Assembly (NCBI RefSeq): GCF_008711155.1
Contig: NZ_VUYQ01000013.1
Coordinates: 1-54,465 of the forward strand
DNA: 54,465 nucleotides
From: Dechloromonas sp. CZR5
GTDB taxonomy: Bacteria > Pseudomonadota > Gammaproteobacteria > Burkholderiales > Rhodocyclaceae
Reading direction: 5' to 3'
Positions 1-8,965 of the stretch are shown here, in pieces (position 1 is the first letter of the stretch; each line of letters opens with the position of its first letter). Below the pieces are notes generated by a model. It was given only the letters and a program-made list of their open reading frames with translations, was not told the DNA's origin and did not search any database. Position numbers and translations under genes: made by a program.

Positions 1-521
1 TCGCGCCCAGCAAAAAGGTGTTAACCCCGCTCGCGCGTCTAATCGGTTCTGCGAACGAAAGATTCACAAACTCTGAGGCTGACGTTTGCTAACCGTGCGG
101 TGGGGGAGGGTATGCTCAATTTCGTGCTCACGATTCGACTTGTCACAAATTCGAGTGGCGGTGGTGATGTAGTCGCTGCTCGCCATCCCGCGGTGATCAT
201 CAGATTGCGACACTTAAGTAAATTATTATCCATTTGTTAAGTTTTAATGTATTTACTAATTTTGTCGAGTAGATACAGTTAATGCAACTACTTCTCAATC
301 TGCGATGAGGTATTCCATGAACAGGGCTTCCGCAACCAGCCGCTCGGCCACCAACCGGGTTGGCGACCCCAGTTGGCTGTTTCGCATCAGGCCGCGGGAG
401 TGCCGTGGGGGGGCACGCCTGTTGTGCCACCAACAAGGCGAAAACCGGCTGCAGCGCGGGCTGGTTGTCCGCATGATGCAGGCAGATGACAAGAACCCGC
501 TGCGAGGCTATCCATGTTTTT
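1..521. other. No recognisable gene
   Basis: I see no convincing coding region here. The open frames on both strands are short and give no recognisable protein. The stretch around 225-300 is clearly AT-richer than the rest of the window, which would suit a promoter or an old junction. It leads directly into the rpe remnant, so it may itself be scrambled sequence from a past rearrangement. Confidence 0.4.
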
Positions 522-844
522 ATCGCTCCGTCCATCCTCTTCGCTGACTTTGCCCGACTGGGCGAGGAGGTGCTCATGAGCGTCAATCCCTGCTTCGGCG
601 GGCAAAGTTTCACCGACAGCACGCTGCGCAAGGTCGAGAAGGCCAGGAGGCATATCGACGCCAGCGGCCGCGACATACGGCTTGAGGTGGACGGCGGTAT
701 CAAGGTCGATAACATCCGCCGCGTGGCTAACCGGGTGCCGACACCTTCGTGGCCGGCAGCGCGATCTTCGGCTGGCCCGACTATAAGTCAATCATCGATG
801 CATTGCGCGGCGAATTCGCCGCGGCCCGCGTCCAGGCCGCTTAA
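522..844 (+). pseudogene. rpe: Ribulose-phosphate 3-epimerase remnant
   Basis: Three recognisable pieces of Rpe are present in the right order. The N-terminal motif [17 protein letters not shown] is joined in frame directly to the C-terminal half beginning [13 protein letters not shown], so roughly 115-120 residues of the TIM barrel are missing. A one-base frameshift near 728-735 then moves the last part ([17 protein letters not shown]) into another frame, ending in TAA at 842-844. Key positions have also drifted: Gly to Cys in the VNPGFGG motif and Ser to Phe in APSILSAD. The product could not be an active epimerase. Rpe serves the pentose phosphate and Calvin cycles, so the remnant may be left from a cbb operon or a chromosomal rpe locus. 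Confidence 0.85.
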
Positions 845-937
845 AGAGAAGGATGTGGCCGCTTTGCTGTACTTTACCCGCGCACGTTGGCCGTTTCTCG
901 CTGACTCCGGACAGCAGGCCTCGATGGGCGCGCGGGC

Positions 938-1678
938 GTGACGGCCGAGGCGATCCTCGTGCTTGGTTTGCTTGCAGGCGCGCAGCACGCACTCGATGCT
1001 GATCATCTTGCAGCAGTGGCGGCGTTGGTGGCGCGCGAGTGCAATCTCGGCCGCGCACTTCGACATGGCGTCGCTTGGGGAATCGGTCATGCGGCTACCT
1101 TACTGGCTTTTGGCGGTGCGGTGCTGCTGCTCGGTGCCGCCATATCCGAGGCGACCGCACATAGCCTGGAAGCGCTGGTCGGCGTCATTCTGGTGGTACT
1201 CGGCGTCGATCTGCTGCGGCGCCTGGTGCGGGAGCGGGTGTATTCCCACGCGCACCTCCACGTTTGCGGCGCACGGCACCACCATGCCCATTCAGACGCA
1301 GGGGAAAGCGGTCCGCATGAGTCGGCGCGGCACGAGCATGCTGGCGGGCATTTCCCGCTGCGAGCCGTCGGGGTGGGGATGGTGCATGGCCTGGCCGGCT
1401 CTGCGGCGCTGGTAATGATTGCCCTCGAAGGAGTCGGCCCGCCCAAGTGGGGCTTCGCATACATACTCGTGTTTGGCGTGGGATCCATCCTGGGCATGGG
1501 ATTGCTGTCGGTGGCCATCTCGCTGCCACTGCGGCTTTCCGCCGGAAGGCTCAGTCGCTTGCGCCGCTGCACGCAAGGAATCGTGGCGCTCGCCACCATC
1601 GGATATGGGGGGATTATTATAACCGAAAACATGGATCCAATGATAATAGGAACGTTTTTCAAGGAGATTGGAGTTTAG
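938..1678 (+). CDS. Nickel permease, NiCoT/UreH-like membrane protein
   Basis: A 246-residue integral membrane protein begins with GTG. Residues about 13-24 read [12 protein letters not shown], matching the H-(A/x)-x-D-x-D-H signature in the second helix of NiCoT/UreH-type nickel transporters. Several hydrophobic helices follow, and a His-rich loop lies in the middle (repeated His, Ala and Asp around residues 103-138), probably a metal-binding segment. It stands immediately before the NAD-reducing hydrogenase operon, so its likely job is nickel uptake for [NiFe] cofactor assembly. R. eutropha-type clusters often carry a nickel permease (hoxN or hupE) nearby. It resembles the shorter UreH-like branch more than classical HoxN, so substrate specificity is inferred. 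Confidence 0.75.
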   Translation: MTAEAILVLGLLAGAQHALDADHLAAVAALVARECNLGRALRHGVAWGIGHAATLLAFGGAVLLLGAAISEATAHSLEALVGVILVVLGVDLLRRLVRERVYSHAHLHVCGARHHHAHSDAGESGPHESARHEHAGGHFPLRAVGVGMVHGLAGSAALVMIALEGVGPPKWGFAYILVFGVGSILGMGLLSVAISLPLRLSAGRLSRLRRCTQGIVALATIGYGGIIITENMDPMIIGTFFKEIGV

Positions 1679-1867
1679 TATCCTTGGCTGGATGGCGATC
1701 GCGACTGACGGTTTGTGGTGGCCCGGTTGATCCCGCGGTAGTTGCGCAGGAATTTCAGAGACATATTCGCGGTCTAAGTTATCTGCAACGGCTCGCCAGG
1801 CGTTCCCCGTCCTGGTTAAAGGATAAGTGAAGCACCAAGGGGAGAAAATGACTAAGGAGGAGGCAAC

Positions 1868-3676
1868 ATGGATAGACGCATAACGACAATACTCGAGCGC
1901 TACCGCTCAGACAGAACCCGGCTGATCGACATGCTTTGGGATGTTCAGCATGAGTACGGGTACATTCCCGATGCGGTACTGCCGCAACTGGGGGCCGGGT
2001 TGAAGCTGTCCCCACTGGACATTCGCGAAACGGCGTCGTTCTACCACTTCTTCCCCGACAAGCCGTCGGGAAAGTATCGGATCTATTTGTGCAATTCCGT
2101 GATTGCCAAGATGAACGGCTATCAGGCGGTGCGTGAGGCGATCGAACACGAGACTGGGGTTCGCTTCGGCGAGACCGATCCGAACGGGATGTTTGGCCTG
2201 TTCGACACCCCCTGTATCGGACTCAGCGATCAGGAACCGGCGATGCTGATTGACCGGGTGGTATTCACCCGTCTGCGACCCGGAAAGATCACAGACATCA
2301 TCGCGCAGTTGAAACAAGGGAGATCTCCGGCCGAGATCGCGAACCCGGCCGGTTTGCCCAGTCAGGACATCGCCTATGTCGATGCCATGGTCGAGTCCAA
2401 CGTCCGCACCAAGGGGCCGGTATTCTTTCGCGGCAGGACGGACTTCAAGGCCGTGCTCGATCAATGCCTGCTGCTCAAGCCTGAACAGGTGATCGATACG
2501 ATCGACGAATCCCGCCTGCGTGGACGCGGTGGCGCCGGATTTTCAACCGGGCTGAAGTGGCGGCTTTGCCGAGGTGTCGTGAGTGACACCAAGTATGTAA
2601 TCTGCAACGCCGACGAAGGTGAGCCCGGCACGTTCAAGGATAGGGTCCTCCTGACACGCGCTCCCAAGAATGTTTTCGTCGGAATGGCTATCGCCGCGTA
2701 CGCGATCGGCAGCCGGAAGGGTATCGTCTATCTGCGGGCGGAATACTTCTACCTCAAGGATTATCTGGAGCGACAGCTTCAGGAACTCCGGGAGGACGGG
2801 GTGCTGGGGCGTGCCATCGGTGGCCGGTCGGGCTTTGATTTCGATATCCGCATTCAAATGGGGGCCGGCGCTTATATCTGCGGCGACGAATCGGCGCTCA
2901 TCGAGTCCTGCGAGGGGAAACGGGGTACGCCACGGCTGAAACCTCCCTTCCCGGTGCAGCAGGGGTATCTGGGCAAGCCCACCTGCGTCAACAACGTCGA
3001 GACCTTTGCCGCCGTGTCGCGGATCATGGAGGAAGGCGCCGATTGGTTCCGGGCGATGGGAACGCCGGACTCCGCCGGCACCCGGCTGCTGAGCGTGGCT
3101 GGCGATTGCAGCAAGCCTGGCATCTACGAGGTGGAATGGGGGGTCACCCTCAACGAAGTGCTGGCGATGGTCGGCGCGCAGCATGCGCGGGCCGTCCAGA
3201 TCAGCGGTCCTTCCGGTGAATGTGTGTCAGTGGAAAAGGACGGCGAGCGCAAGCTCGCGTACGAAGATCTTTCCTGCAATGGCGCCTTCACCATTTTCAA
3301 CGGCAAGCGCGACCTGCTGGAAATCGTGCGTGACCACATGCAGTTCTTCGTCGATGAGTCCTGCGGCATTTGTGTGCCATGTCGCGCCGGCAACGTTGAT
3401 CTGCACCGGAAGGTCGAATGGGTTATCGCCGGCAAAGCCTGCCAGAAGGACCTGGACGATATGGTCCGTTGGGGAGCGCTGGTGCGGAGGACTAGTCGCT
3501 GTGGCCTTGGGGCCACCTCGCCCAAGCCCATCCTGACGACGCTGGAGAAGTTTCCCGAGATCTATCAGGACCAACTGGTGAAGCATGAAGGCCCGCTGCT
3601 ACCGTCGTTCGACCTCGATGCCGCCTTGGGCGGGCATGAGAAGGCGCTGAAGGAACTGGAGGAGGTGAGAAGATGA
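1868..3676 (+). CDS. hoxF: NAD-reducing hydrogenase diaphorase subunit HoxF
   Basis: This 602-residue protein is the flavin/NAD-binding diaphorase subunit of the soluble group 3d hydrogenase, where electrons from H2 reduce NAD+. Residues 1-160 are a NuoE-like domain and about 170-600 a NuoF-like domain. A glycine-rich RGRGGAGF motif near 219 and a GAGAYICGDE motif near 331 mark the FMN/NADH site. Cys499, Cys502 and Cys505 in SCGICVPC plus a later Cys near 545 bind the [4Fe-4S] cluster. The start is chosen by a strong AAGGAGG ribosome site just upstream of the ATG. Its last bases overlap hoxU (ATGA), so the two are translationally coupled. Length and sequence style match Ralstonia eutropha HoxF closely. 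Confidence 0.97.
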   Translation: MDRRITTILERYRSDRTRLIDMLWDVQHEYGYIPDAVLPQLGAGLKLSPLDIRETASFYHFFPDKPSGKYRIYLCNSVIAKMNGYQAVREAIEHETGVRFGETDPNGMFGLFDTPCIGLSDQEPAMLIDRVVFTRLRPGKITDIIAQLKQGRSPAEIANPAGLPSQDIAYVDAMVESNVRTKGPVFFRGRTDFKAVLDQCLLLKPEQVIDTIDESRLRGRGGAGFSTGLKWRLCRGVVSDTKYVICNADEGEPGTFKDRVLLTRAPKNVFVGMAIAAYAIGSRKGIVYLRAEYFYLKDYLERQLQELREDGVLGRAIGGRSGFDFDIRIQMGAGAYICGDESALIESCEGKRGTPRLKPPFPVQQGYLGKPTCVNNVETFAAVSRIMEEGADWFRAMGTPDSAGTRLLSVAGDCSKPGIYEVEWGVTLNEVLAMVGAQHARAVQISGPSGECVSVEKDGERKLAYEDLSCNGAFTIFNGKRDLLEIVRDHMQFFVDESCGICVPCRAGNVDLHRKVEWVIAGKACQKDLDDMVRWGALVRRTSRCGLGATSPKPILTTLEKFPEIYQDQLVKHEGPLLPSFDLDAALGGHEKALKELEEVRR

Positions 3677-4377
3677 GCATTCAAATCACGATCGACGGCA
3701 AGACGGTCACGACCGAGGAAGGACGATCGCTGGTGGACGTCGCCGCAGAGAACGGCGTTTACATCCCGACGCTGTGCTACCTGAAGGGCAAGCCCTGTCT
3801 CGGCACGTGCCGGGTGTGTTCGGTCAGGGTGAATGGCAATGTCGCTGCGGCATGTACGGTGCCGGTTTCGAAGGGTCTCAATGTCGAGGTCAATGACCCC
3901 GAATTGGTCGACATGCGCAAGGCGCTGGTCGAATTCCTGTTTGCGGAAGGCAACCACAACTGCCCGAGTTGCGAGAAAAGCGGCCGTTGCCAGTTGCAGG
4001 CGGTCGGCTACGAGGTGGACATGATGGTCTCGCGATTTCCGTACCGGTTCCCGGTCCGCGTGGTGGACCACGGATCCGAAAAGATCTGGCTCGAGCGCGA
4101 TCGATGCATCTTCTGTCAGCGCTGTGTCGAGTTCATCCGCGACAAGGCCAGCGGCAGGAAGATCTTCAGCATCAGCCATCGCGGTCCCGAATCGCGCATC
4201 GAGATCGATGTCGAATTGGCGAACGCCATGCCGCCGGAGCAAGTCAAAGAGGCGGTTGCGATCTGCCCGGTGGGCACCATTCTCGAGAAACGGGTCGGTT
4301 ATGACGATCCCATTGGACGACGCAAGTATGAAATCCAGTCGGTGCGCGCACGCGCGCTGGAAGGAGAAGACAAATGA
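3673..4377 (+). CDS. hoxU: NAD-reducing hydrogenase diaphorase subunit HoxU
   Basis: The 234-residue protein relays electrons between the hydrogenase and HoxF. The N-terminal ferredoxin-like domain carries the [2Fe-2S] ligands in CYLKGKPCLGTCRVC. A His/Cys cluster follows (HNCPSCEKSGRC), as in the N-terminal part of complex I NuoG. A C-terminal [4Fe-4S] set (CIFCQRC and CPVG) completes the chain. The length is standard for HoxU of the NAD-linked group 3d enzymes. It overlaps hoxF and hoxY by four bases at each end, which suggests equimolar translation of the subunits. Confidence 0.97.
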   Translation: MSIQITIDGKTVTTEEGRSLVDVAAENGVYIPTLCYLKGKPCLGTCRVCSVRVNGNVAAACTVPVSKGLNVEVNDPELVDMRKALVEFLFAEGNHNCPSCEKSGRCQLQAVGYEVDMMVSRFPYRFPVRVVDHGSEKIWLERDRCIFCQRCVEFIRDKASGRKIFSISHRGPESRIEIDVELANAMPPEQVKEAVAICPVGTILEKRVGYDDPIGRRKYEIQSVRARALEGEDK

Positions 4378-5003
4378 GAGCACCCCACAAAGACGAGATT
4401 GCGTCGCACGAATTGCCTGCGACGCCGATGGATCCAGCGCTGGCCGCAAACCGTGAAGGCAAGATCAAGGTGGCCATGATCGGTCTGTGCGGCTGTTGGG
4501 GCTGTACCCTGTCCTTTCTCGACCTGGACGAGCGGCTCCTGCCGCTGCTGGAAAAGGTCACCATCCTGCGCTCGTCGCTGACCGATATCAAAAGAATCAC
4601 CGAGCGCTGTGCGATCGGCTTCGTGGAAGGCGGCGTCGCGAACGAGGAGAACATCGAAACGCTGGAGCACTTCCGCGAAAACTGCGACATCCTGATTTCG
4701 GTCGGGGCGTGCGCGGTGTGGGGCGGTGTGCCGGCGATGCGCAACGTGGTCGAGCTGAAAGATTGTCTGGCAGAGGCTTATGTCAACTCGGCGACTGCCG
4801 TCCCGGGCGCCAAGGCCGTCGTTCCATTCCATCCCGATATCCCGAGGATCACCACCAAGGTCTACCCCTGTCATGAGGTGGTCAAGATGGATTATTTCAT
4901 CCCGGGTTGTCCGCCGGATGGAGATGCCATCTTCAAGGTGCTGGACGATCTGGTGAATGGTCGGCCATTCGATTTACCGAGCTCGATCAATCGCTACGAT
5001 TGA
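4374..5003 (+). CDS. hoxY: NAD-reducing hydrogenase small subunit HoxY
   Basis: The 209-residue small subunit carries the proximal [4Fe-4S] cluster of the hydrogenase module and forms the HoxYH dimer with HoxH. The ligand motifs are visible in order: CGCWGCTLSFLD near residue 40, a conserved GACAVWGG segment, and PGCPPDG near the end. There is no Tat signal, which agrees with a cytoplasmic enzyme. It starts inside the hoxU stop (ATGA) and ends 17 bases before hoxH. Confidence 0.97.
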   Translation: MRAPHKDEIASHELPATPMDPALAANREGKIKVAMIGLCGCWGCTLSFLDLDERLLPLLEKVTILRSSLTDIKRITERCAIGFVEGGVANEENIETLEHFRENCDILISVGACAVWGGVPAMRNVVELKDCLAEAYVNSATAVPGAKAVVPFHPDIPRITTKVYPCHEVVKMDYFIPGCPPDGDAIFKVLDDLVNGRPFDLPSSINRYD

Positions 5004-5020
5004 TCAACGGAGGATTTGTT

Positions 5021-6487
5021 ATGAGCAGAAAACTGGTTATTGACCCCGTGACCCGCATCGAGGGACACGGCAAGGTGACGGTGCTCCTGGATGACGACAA
5101 CAAGGTCGTCGACGCCAAACTGCACGTCGTGGAGTTCCGGGGCTTCGAAAAGTTCGTTCAGGGCCATCCGTTTTGGGAGGCGCCGATGTTCCTGCAGCGC
5201 ATCTGCGGCATCTGTTTCGTCAGTCATCACCTGTGCGGGGCCAAGGTGCTGGATGACATGGTCGGCGTCGGCTTGAAGTCGGGCATCAATGTCACCCCGA
5301 CGGCGGAGAAAATGCGCCGGCTCGGCCACTTCGCGCAGATGCTCCAATCCCATACGACGGCCTACTTCTACCTGATCGTGCCGGAAATGCTGTTTGGCAT
5401 GGACGCACCGCCCGAACAGCGCAACGTGCTCGGCCTGGTCGAGGCCAATCCCGAGTTGGTGAAGCGCGTCGTGATGCTGCGCAAGTGGGGACAGGAAGTC
5501 ATCAAGGCGGTGTTCGGCAAGAAGATGCATGGCATCAATTCGGTACCGGGCGGCGTCAACAACAACTTGAGCATTGCCGAGCGCGACCGTTTCCTGAACG
5601 GGGAGGAAGGGCTTCCATCAATGGATCAGGTCATCGACTACGCTCAGGATGGCCTGCACCTGTTCTACGAATTCCATGAGAAACACCGGGCGCAGGTCGA
5701 TCGTTTCGCGGACGTGCCCGCGCTCAGCATGTGCCTGGTCGGCGACGACGACAACGTGGACTACTACCACGGCAGGCTAAGGATTGTCGACGACAACAAG
5801 AACATCGTCCGCGAATTCGACTATCACGACTACCTGGATCATTTCTCCGAAGCGGTGGAGGAATGGAGCTACATGAAGTTCCCCTACCTCAAGGACCTGG
5901 GAAGGGAGGCGGGATCGGTGCGCGTCGGGCCGCTTGCCCGCCTGAACGTGACGAAATCGCTGCCGACGCCGCTCGCCCAGGAGGCGCTGGAACGCTTCCA
6001 CGCCTACACCAAGAGGCGGGCGAACAACATGACGCTGCACACCAACTGGGCGCGGGCCATCGAGATCCTCCACGCCGCGGAGGTGATCAAGGAACTGCTG
6101 CATGACCCGGACCTGCAGAAGGATCAGCTGGTGTTGACACCGCCCCCCAACGCGTGGACAGGTGAGGGCATCGGCGTGGTCGAAGCGCCACGCGGCAGCT
6201 TGCTCCACCATTATCGTGCCGACGAGCAGGGAAACATCACCTTTGCCAACCTGGTCGTCTCCACCACCCAGAACAACCAGGTCATGAATCGCACGGTGCG
6301 CAGCGTCGCCGAGGACTACCTGGGCGGACAGGGCGAAATCACCGAGGGTATGATGAATGCCATTGAGGTGGGTATTCGCGCCTACGATCCATGCCTGAGT
6401 TGCGCGACACACGCACTGGGGCAGATGCCGCTGGTGGTCTCGGTCTTTGATGCGGCGGGGCACCTGATCGATGAACGCGCCCGCTGA
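5021..6487 (+). CDS. hoxH: NAD-reducing hydrogenase large subunit HoxH
   Basis: This 488-residue protein is the catalytic [NiFe] subunit. The L1 ligand motif is RICGICFVSHH with Cys62 and Cys65. The L2 motif is DPCLSCATH with Cys458, Cys461 and His464. A 24-residue tail follows His464 and should be removed by HoxW once nickel is inserted. I chose the ATG at 5021, preceded by GGAGGATTTGTT, because the protein then starts MSRKLVIDPVTRIEGHG as in the family; a longer open frame upstream is not needed. The 3' end overlaps hoxW by 17 bases. Both active-site cysteine pairs are intact, so the enzyme should be functional. Confidence 0.97.
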   Translation: MSRKLVIDPVTRIEGHGKVTVLLDDDNKVVDAKLHVVEFRGFEKFVQGHPFWEAPMFLQRICGICFVSHHLCGAKVLDDMVGVGLKSGINVTPTAEKMRRLGHFAQMLQSHTTAYFYLIVPEMLFGMDAPPEQRNVLGLVEANPELVKRVVMLRKWGQEVIKAVFGKKMHGINSVPGGVNNNLSIAERDRFLNGEEGLPSMDQVIDYAQDGLHLFYEFHEKHRAQVDRFADVPALSMCLVGDDDNVDYYHGRLRIVDDNKNIVREFDYHDYLDHFSEAVEEWSYMKFPYLKDLGREAGSVRVGPLARLNVTKSLPTPLAQEALERFHAYTKRRANNMTLHTNWARAIEILHAAEVIKELLHDPDLQKDQLVLTPPPNAWTGEGIGVVEAPRGSLLHHYRADEQGNITFANLVVSTTQNNQVMNRTVRSVAEDYLGGQGEITEGMMNAIEVGIRAYDPCLSCATHALGQMPLVVSVFDAAGHLIDERAR

Positions 6488-6968
6488 GTTTCCCTACATG
6501 ACCCTTGCCGATTTCGATGATCCGTCGACGCTGATCTACGGCATTGGCAACGTGGGCCGGCAGGACGACGGACTGGGCTGGGCTTTCATCGACCGGTTGG
6601 AAGCGGAGTCCCTCTGCTCGAAGGCGGAAACCCAGAGGCATTATCAGCTTCATCTCGAGGATGCCGACCTCATCAGCCGCAAGAGAAGGGTGTTGTTCAT
6701 CGATGCCACGAAGGATGCGTCGGTGGCGTCATTCAGCCTGGAGCGCGCGGAACCGAGAATGGACTTTAGCTTTACGTCGCACGCGATCTCGATTCCGTCG
6801 ATCATGGCGACCTGCCAGAGGTGCTTTGAGCACTTGCCGGAAGTCTATGTGCTGGCAATCCGGGGGTACGAGTGGGAACTCCGCATGGGGCTGACACCGC
6901 AGGCAGGGCATAACCTGGACGATGCGATCGCCCATCTATCGAAGCGGGCCGAGCGTCAATTTGTGTGA
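6471..6968 (+). CDS. hoxW: HoxH C-terminal maturation protease HoxW
   Basis: A 165-residue protein of the HupD/HyaD/HoxW endopeptidase family. It has the early GIGNVGRQDDGLGWAF motif, in which the Asp and the neighbouring Gly-Asn contact nickel in the precursor, and a later FIDATKD segment. It removes the C-terminal extension of HoxH after nickel insertion. Its start overlaps the end of hoxH, and the position matches hoxW in the R. eutropha order hoxFUYHWI. It should be specific to HoxH, because the second hydrogenase has its own protease at 29542-30051. Confidence 0.93.
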   Translation: MNAPAEFPYMTLADFDDPSTLIYGIGNVGRQDDGLGWAFIDRLEAESLCSKAETQRHYQLHLEDADLISRKRRVLFIDATKDASVASFSLERAEPRMDFSFTSHAISIPSIMATCQRCFEHLPEVYVLAIRGYEWELRMGLTPQAGHNLDDAIAHLSKRAERQFV

Positions 6969-6987
6969 AATCAGTTAGAAGGAGAAC

Positions 6988-7494
6988 GTGATGAAAGAGC
7001 AGGAAATCGACAGGATCGCCACGATGATTTATGAGGCCCCATTGGGCGAGTATATCGGGCGGGAGGGCGCTGGCATCCTAGCGGAGCATGTCGCTAGTGA
7101 ACGCCGCCTCATGGGTGATGAGTTTCTCTACCGGAAAGGGGAGGAGGCACGCAGCTTCTATATCGTGACTGAGGGTCGTTTGGCCCTTGTCAGGGAGAGA
7201 AACAATGTGGGCAAGGAGATCATCGTGCACGTGCTTGAGAAAGGGGATCTGACCGGTGAGTTAAGTTTCATTGACCAGCTCCCGCATACGTTATCGGCTC
7301 GCGCGCTGGGCGAAGCAGCGGTTCTGTGCTTCGACGCGGACGACATCAAGCCGCTGATCACGGAGCATCCGACGCTCATCTTCAATTTCATGCGTGCCGT
7401 CATCAAGCGTGTCCACACCGTGGTTGCCACTGTGGGAGAACACGAGATGGAGTTGCGACAGTACATCGCGACGGGGGGGAGGGGACGGGGTTAG
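6988..7494 (+). CDS. hoxI: Soluble hydrogenase accessory subunit HoxI (cyclic nucleotide-binding fold)
   Basis: The 168-residue protein has one Crp/cNMP-binding-type domain with conserved FYIVTEGRLAL and GDLTGELSFID strands, and no helix-turn-helix domain after it. Both size and place, directly after hoxW, match HoxI of R. eutropha. There two HoxI copies bind the HoxFUYH complex and are linked to NADPH-dependent activation. An AGAAGGAGA ribosome site precedes the ATG. It is probably an enzyme subunit rather than a transcription factor, judged by the missing DNA-binding domain and by context. Confidence 0.88.
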   Translation: MMKEQEIDRIATMIYEAPLGEYIGREGAGILAEHVASERRLMGDEFLYRKGEEARSFYIVTEGRLALVRERNNVGKEIIVHVLEKGDLTGELSFIDQLPHTLSARALGEAAVLCFDADDIKPLITEHPTLIFNFMRAVIKRVHTVVATVGEHEMELRQYIATGGRGRG

Positions 7495-7604
7495 TCACTC
7501 TCCGGATCCAGCTGAAATGCAAGAAAGCATAGCCCTCAAGCGCCAGCGACGTGTGTCCCGTCGAGTGGGATCTCAGCGCGTGACCGACATGGCAGGAGCC
7601 GATC

Positions 7605-7946
7605 ATGCATGAGATGTCGCTGGCCGAGGGTGTGCTGCAGATCGTCGAGGACGTGGCGCAGCGCGACGGTTTTTCCCGCGTAACGGCAGTACGGCTGGAG
7701 ATCGGCCGGCTGTCCAGCATCGAGCCGGAAGCGCTGCGCTTCTGCTTCGAGGCGGTAGTGCGCGGTAGTGTGGCCGACGGCGCGCGGCTGGAGATCGTGG
7801 ACACCCCGGGCGCCGGCTGGTGCCTGCACTGCAGCGAGACGGTGGCGATCGGAGCGCTGTACGATCCCTGCCCGCAGTGCGGCGGCTACCAGGTGCAGCC
7901 CACCGGCGGCACGGAAATGCGCGTCCTGGATCTGGAAGTGGCGTGA
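7605..7946 (+). CDS. hypA: Hydrogenase nickel incorporation protein HypA
   Basis: The 113-residue metallochaperone begins MHEMSLAEGV; His2 is the nickel ligand known for the family. The C-terminal zinc domain has the expected CLHC and CPQC cysteine pairs. With HypB it delivers Ni to the large-subunit precursor. It opens the maturation series 110 bases after hoxI and is probably in the same transcript. Length is normal and nothing is missing. Confidence 0.96.
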   Translation: MHEMSLAEGVLQIVEDVAQRDGFSRVTAVRLEIGRLSSIEPEALRFCFEAVVRGSVADGARLEIVDTPGAGWCLHCSETVAIGALYDPCPQCGGYQVQPTGGTEMRVLDLEVA

Positions 7947-7991
7947 CGGAACGCGGAAGTCACGCGGAATAGAATACGAGGAGATAGGATC

Positions 7992-8960
7992 ATGTGCACC
8001 ACCTGTGGCTGCGCCGCCGGCGAAACCCGCATCGAAGGCCAGGCGCTGGAGCATGCCGACGAGCATGTCCATGCCGACGGCACCGTCCATGCCCACGCCC
8101 ATCATCATCACGGCGAGCACGATCACCATCACGACCACGGCCCTGCCTATCGCCCCGTGCGCGGCACCGACCACCTGCATTACGGTCACGGACCCGCCGG
8201 GGCCCATGTTCCCGGCATGAGCCAGGCGCGCATGGTGAAGATCGAGCAGGACATCCTGAGCAAGAACAATGCCTACGCGGCGCAGAACCGCCGCTGGTTC
8301 GACGAGCACGGCGTATTCGCGCTGAACTTCGTCTCCAGCCCCGGCTCCGGGAAGACCACTCTGCTGGTGCGCACCATCGAGGCGCTGAAGTCCACTTCCA
8401 GGCTGGCTGTCATCGAAGGCGACCAGCAGACTTCCTTCGATGCCGAGCGCATCCGCGCCACCGGCGTGCGGGCGCTGCAGATCAACACCGGCAAGGGCTG
8501 CCATCTGGATGCCCACATGGTGGGCCACGCGCTGGGGCAGTTGGGGCCGGAGGACGAGAGCGTGCTGCTGATCGAGAACGTGGGCAACCTGGTTTGCCCT
8601 TCGGCCTTCGACCTGGGCGAAGCCCACAAGGTGGTGATTCTTTCGGTCACCGAGGGGGAAGACAAGCCCCTCAAGTATCCGGACATGTTCCGCGCCGCCA
8701 GCCTGATGCTGCTCAACAAGTGCGACTTGCTGCCGCACCTGTCCTTCGACGTGGAGCGGGCCATCGAGTATGCGAAGCGGGTGAATCCGGGCCTGCTCGT
8801 GATCCGGACCTCGTCCGCCACCGGTGAAGGCTTCGACGCATGGCTGACGTGGATCGCCGATGGCCTGGCCGGCCAGTCCGCCAGGCGCAGCCAGAGCATG
8901 GAGCTGCTGCGTAGCCGCATCGCCGGGCTGGAAGCGCAACTGGCGGCGCTCAAGGCGTAG
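7992..8960 (+). CDS. hypB: Hydrogenase nickel incorporation GTPase HypB
   Basis: The 322-residue GTPase starts with the N-terminal nickel motif [11 protein letters not shown] long His-rich stretch (residues about 20-55, many HxH and HHH runs) probably stores nickel. The G domain has the P-loop [11 protein letters not shown] near residue 117 and later the NKCDLL motif that selects guanine. It hydrolyses GTP to drive nickel transfer with HypA. A second Cys/His site (GKGCH) lies in the GTPase domain. It is 5 bases from hypF. Confidence 0.97.
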   Translation: MCTTCGCAAGETRIEGQALEHADEHVHADGTVHAHAHHHHGEHDHHHDHGPAYRPVRGTDHLHYGHGPAGAHVPGMSQARMVKIEQDILSKNNAYAAQNRRWFDEHGVFALNFVSSPGSGKTTLLVRTIEALKSTSRLAVIEGDQQTSFDAERIRATGVRALQINTGKGCHLDAHMVGHALGQLGPEDESVLLIENVGNLVCPSAFDLGEAHKVVILSVTEGEDKPLKYPDMFRAASLMLLNKCDLLPHLSFDVERAIEYAKRVNPGLLVIRTSSATGEGFDAWLTWIADGLAGQSARRSQSMELLRSRIAGLEAQLAALKA

Positions 8961-8965
8961 CGCCC

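Noticed and set aside
1679..1867. Possible sigma-54 promoter for hoxF
   Set aside because: GG-N10-GC spacing could not be matched convincingly at any TGGC candidate, so no promoter was listed.
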